From contig JNEM01014827.1 in assembly GCA_000697335.1 (NCBI GenBank), positions 1 to 38,178 on the forward strand: a DNA stretch of 38,178 nt, given 5' to 3'. How positions within the stretch are numbered: the first letter of the stretch is position 1; the number at the start of each line of letters is the position of its first letter. Below, in pieces: positions 35,881 to 38,178 of this stretch. The stretch comes from Conidiobolus incongruus B7586. Its lineage: Eukaryota > Entomophthoromycota > Entomophthoromycetes > Entomophthorales > Conidiobolaceae. Both the position numbers and the translations under genes were made by a program. A model generated the notes under the pieces. The model was not told the origin of the DNA and made no database searches. It was given only the letters and a program-made list of their open reading frames with translations.

Positions 35881-36793
35881 CGTAGTGATTAAATGCAAAA
35901 TCAAATATTGAAATTTTGATACATTGACTTAATCATTATATATATGATCAGTAGAATTTATAGAATCAGTTAATTAATTAATAGATAACTGATAAATTCA
36001 GAAAATATTAAGATTTTTAGATTCTAAGAATGGAATTGAATATATAATTAACGTTTCAATTTTTAATAATTTAATCCAAACCAATTCATTCTAATTATTA
36101 CATTTGACATCTAATTAAAATTTAATTTTAAAATCAAAGATTACACTTTTTAATTAAAAATATTATAATTGAAAAAAGGATATGATGAGAAAATTAAATC
36201 AAATTGACATATTTACAAAGTTATTAATTAATTTATGAATTTAATCATTTTTGGTATATTGAATTTGATTTATTTTAATTTGTGCTCAGAAAACTTAATA
36301 TCAATTCATGATTGAATTATGAAAATTTTTTTTAATAATTTTATGTAATACATTTATAAATATTAAATGTGATACATTTTGAGATTATTGATTGAAAATA
36401 ACATATTATATATATATATATCTACTTTGATATAGAGATTATGTCTATTACCTAAACAAAATATGCGTGTGAGATTAACTATTATTGTAAGTTTTTAAAC
36501 GTATTATGATGGTAATTATTTGTCCCAATTTAGTAATGAATATAAATCAATATTATGTTGGTTTACTAAGAAATACTTCCTATCCATCTTAAGGACTTAT
36601 TTAATTTTATTATATTATTTTCCTGTAAATACATTCTTTATTATCATAAATATTATACTTACTCCCTTGCCAGCTACCTATTAGATTTGCTGACAAGGTA
36701 AGTAAAATAATTATCTATATAATATTATATATGTTTATTTGCCAATTCCTTTTAAATCAGTGTGTTAATATTATATTTTATAGTAAAATATAT
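35881..36793. other. AT-rich spacer, no recognised gene
   Basis: Nothing recognised. A short (TA)n run lies at about 36404-36420. A small inverted repeat CTTGCCAGC / GCTGACAAGG lies around 36665-36698. Confidence 0.4.
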
Positions 36794-37127
36794 TGACACT
36801 GGCTGGGAAGTCAAGTGTCCAATAACTTTTAAGTAAATAGTCGTCTTCCGGGACGGCACCTGTTTGGTGATATAAAAGGGGTAATTTATTGTTTAACCTG
36901 GATTATTGGGCTGTACCCTAGGAAGAGGACCGACGTGATAACTTGGTTGTAGTAGGCATATTTATAGTTTGCTTGACGTGTCTTCCCAGAGTACGAACCG
37001 TACGTCGGATGGAACGATTGATTGCATTGCTCGGGTGTATTTTGTGGTCACGTTGCAGGTGGATCTGTGACGGGGTTCTCGAATGAATTGAATTGTTAAA
37101 GACGAACGGGTCCTCCGGCCCGTGACA
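36794..37127 (+). mobile_element. Probable solo LTR of an LTR retrotransposon
   Basis: A 334-bp GC-rich block begins TGACACTGG and ends CCGTGACA, with TG...CA ends and a short inverted terminal match (TGACAC and TGTCAC). A four-base ATAT flanks it on both sides (36790-36793 and 37128-37131), a weak target duplication given the local AT content. Inside is a TATAAAAGGGG box near 36871, which fits a U3 promoter on the plus strand. No internal region, capsid or polymerase sequence is present in the window, so this is a solo LTR fossil. TGTCACG-type ends suggest the Ty3/gypsy class, which is uncertain. It has kept its GC content in an AT-rich setting, so it looks younger than the mariner copies. 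Confidence 0.55.
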
Positions 37128-38178
37128 ATATCATTAAAATATTAATTAAAAAATTAAATAAAGTTGCTGAATTCATATACATTAATAATATAAAATTATA
37201 TATATTTTGCATCTGAGAAGTTTGATGATATAAAAAATTTTGGATATTATAAATTTATATATAATATTAAAAATCTTATCAGATTATATGTATATATACA
37301 ACTGTATTTTATTCGTATATTTATAACTATTCAATACGACATATAATGATAATTATCACATCATAAAAAACCATATTTTTCTTATTACTTATTATTATGT
37401 TAGTTTCAATATTCATAATGATAAAGTAATACATTGATATATGTTGAATTTATAAAAGTATTCTTAATAGAACCATAGTCTAATAATATTGTAACTAAAA
37501 ATATTACTAATTGTATATATGCATTTCTAGTTTGAATTATGCACAAAATAATAATCTTTTAACAAATTAATAATATCCAGTTATTCATCAAAATAAAAAA
37601 AATTGATATTATAAAAATTAATTATATTGATGAAATAACTATTATGAATCTGATATAATAATGTGAATTATAAAATAAACTTTCTAATTTCTATATTATA
37701 TTTAATTAATTACAATTTAATCGAAATGGATTTGTGACAATATATAAAATTATATATATAATAATTAATTGGTAAATATTATAACAAAAAATTCAATTTA
37801 ATAAGTTTTTCTTAATATCAAATATTTACTATTTAACAAATGATATCATCTCAATTTATAAAAAATTCATAATTCATTATAATAATTATAAATTTTTAAT
37901 AAATTTAAAATAAGATAATATAAATAATGAAACTTTACTCCACCTATTTATTATACATAATAAAAATAATAATTTATATATATTATTAGGATTAAAATAA
38001 TTTTAATTAATCTTTGATTTAAAAAAATCATGAATAATATTCTATTAGAGTATTAAAATATGAAAGACTATTATTATTATTAAAATCTTTATTTAAATCC
38101 AATTTTAATAATAATTAAAAGTCCTAATTTATTATAAAAAGATATAATAAATATGAATCTACAGAGTATTTAATATAA
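37128..38178. other. Extremely AT-rich, no recognised gene
   Basis: No frame, repeat copy or RNA gene was recognised up to the window end. Confidence 0.5.

Noticed and set aside
36794-37127. Possible SRP or RNase P RNA because of GGGCTGTA and GGAAGAGGACC words
   Set aside because: Words are not in the order or spacing of those RNAs. TG...CA ends and an internal TATA box favour an LTR.

Overview
The window is nuclear DNA of a eukaryote with very AT-rich intergenic DNA and GC-richer exons. Genes carry many short spliceosomal introns (GTAAGT/GTATNT-like donors, TTAG/ATAG acceptors). The gene set is that of a mitochondriate fungus: a 161-residue tropomyosin (same length as fission yeast Cdc8), a fungal-type chorismate synthase with [10 protein letters not shown] in place of the bacterial GESHG, Prs1-type PRPP synthetase, Arp4, Rad26, Atg7, mitochondrial uL2 and mitochondrial malonyl-CoA:ACP transacylase. 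Two mitochondrial genes argue against anaerobic chytrids and microsporidia. The AT level and intron density suggest an early-diverging, zygomycete-grade fungus, but that is inference.

Layout. 1-6.6 kb: three degenerate Tc1/mariner transposon copies, with the Ran GTPase gene (minus) lying between an inverted pair of them. 8.2-12.8 kb: PRPP synthetase (plus) convergent with ATG7 (minus). 13.9-19.3 kb: three plus-strand genes, chorismate synthase, Arp4 and mitochondrial uL2. 20.4-25.8 kb: RAD26/CSB and tropomyosin, both minus. 26.8-29.7 kb: an unrecognised 59-codon ORF (plus) and a heavily broken copy of the spliceosome-disassembly factor TFIP11/Ntr1 (minus). 30.8-32.0 kb: mitochondrial FabD/Mct1 (minus) with a well-formed TATA/CCAAT promoter. 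34-38 kb: almost pure AT sequence with a broken small reading frame, one structured GC-richer island and one solo LTR.

The intact genes are unrelated housekeeping genes (nuclear transport, nucleotide and aromatic metabolism, autophagy, chromatin, DNA repair, cytoskeleton, mitochondrial translation and lipoate/fatty acid synthesis). I see no operon-like or defence-like cluster and no clear new multi-gene system. The most interesting signals are: C-to-T/G-to-A skewed decay of the transposon copies, with possibly the same kind of decay in the TFIP11 pseudogene; a Prs1-type PRPP synthetase whose catalytic loop lacks the usual basic residues; and a hairpin-rich island at 35.68-35.88 kb that none of the recognised features explains. 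Exon boundaries were read by eye; they keep frame throughout and give protein lengths normal for the families.
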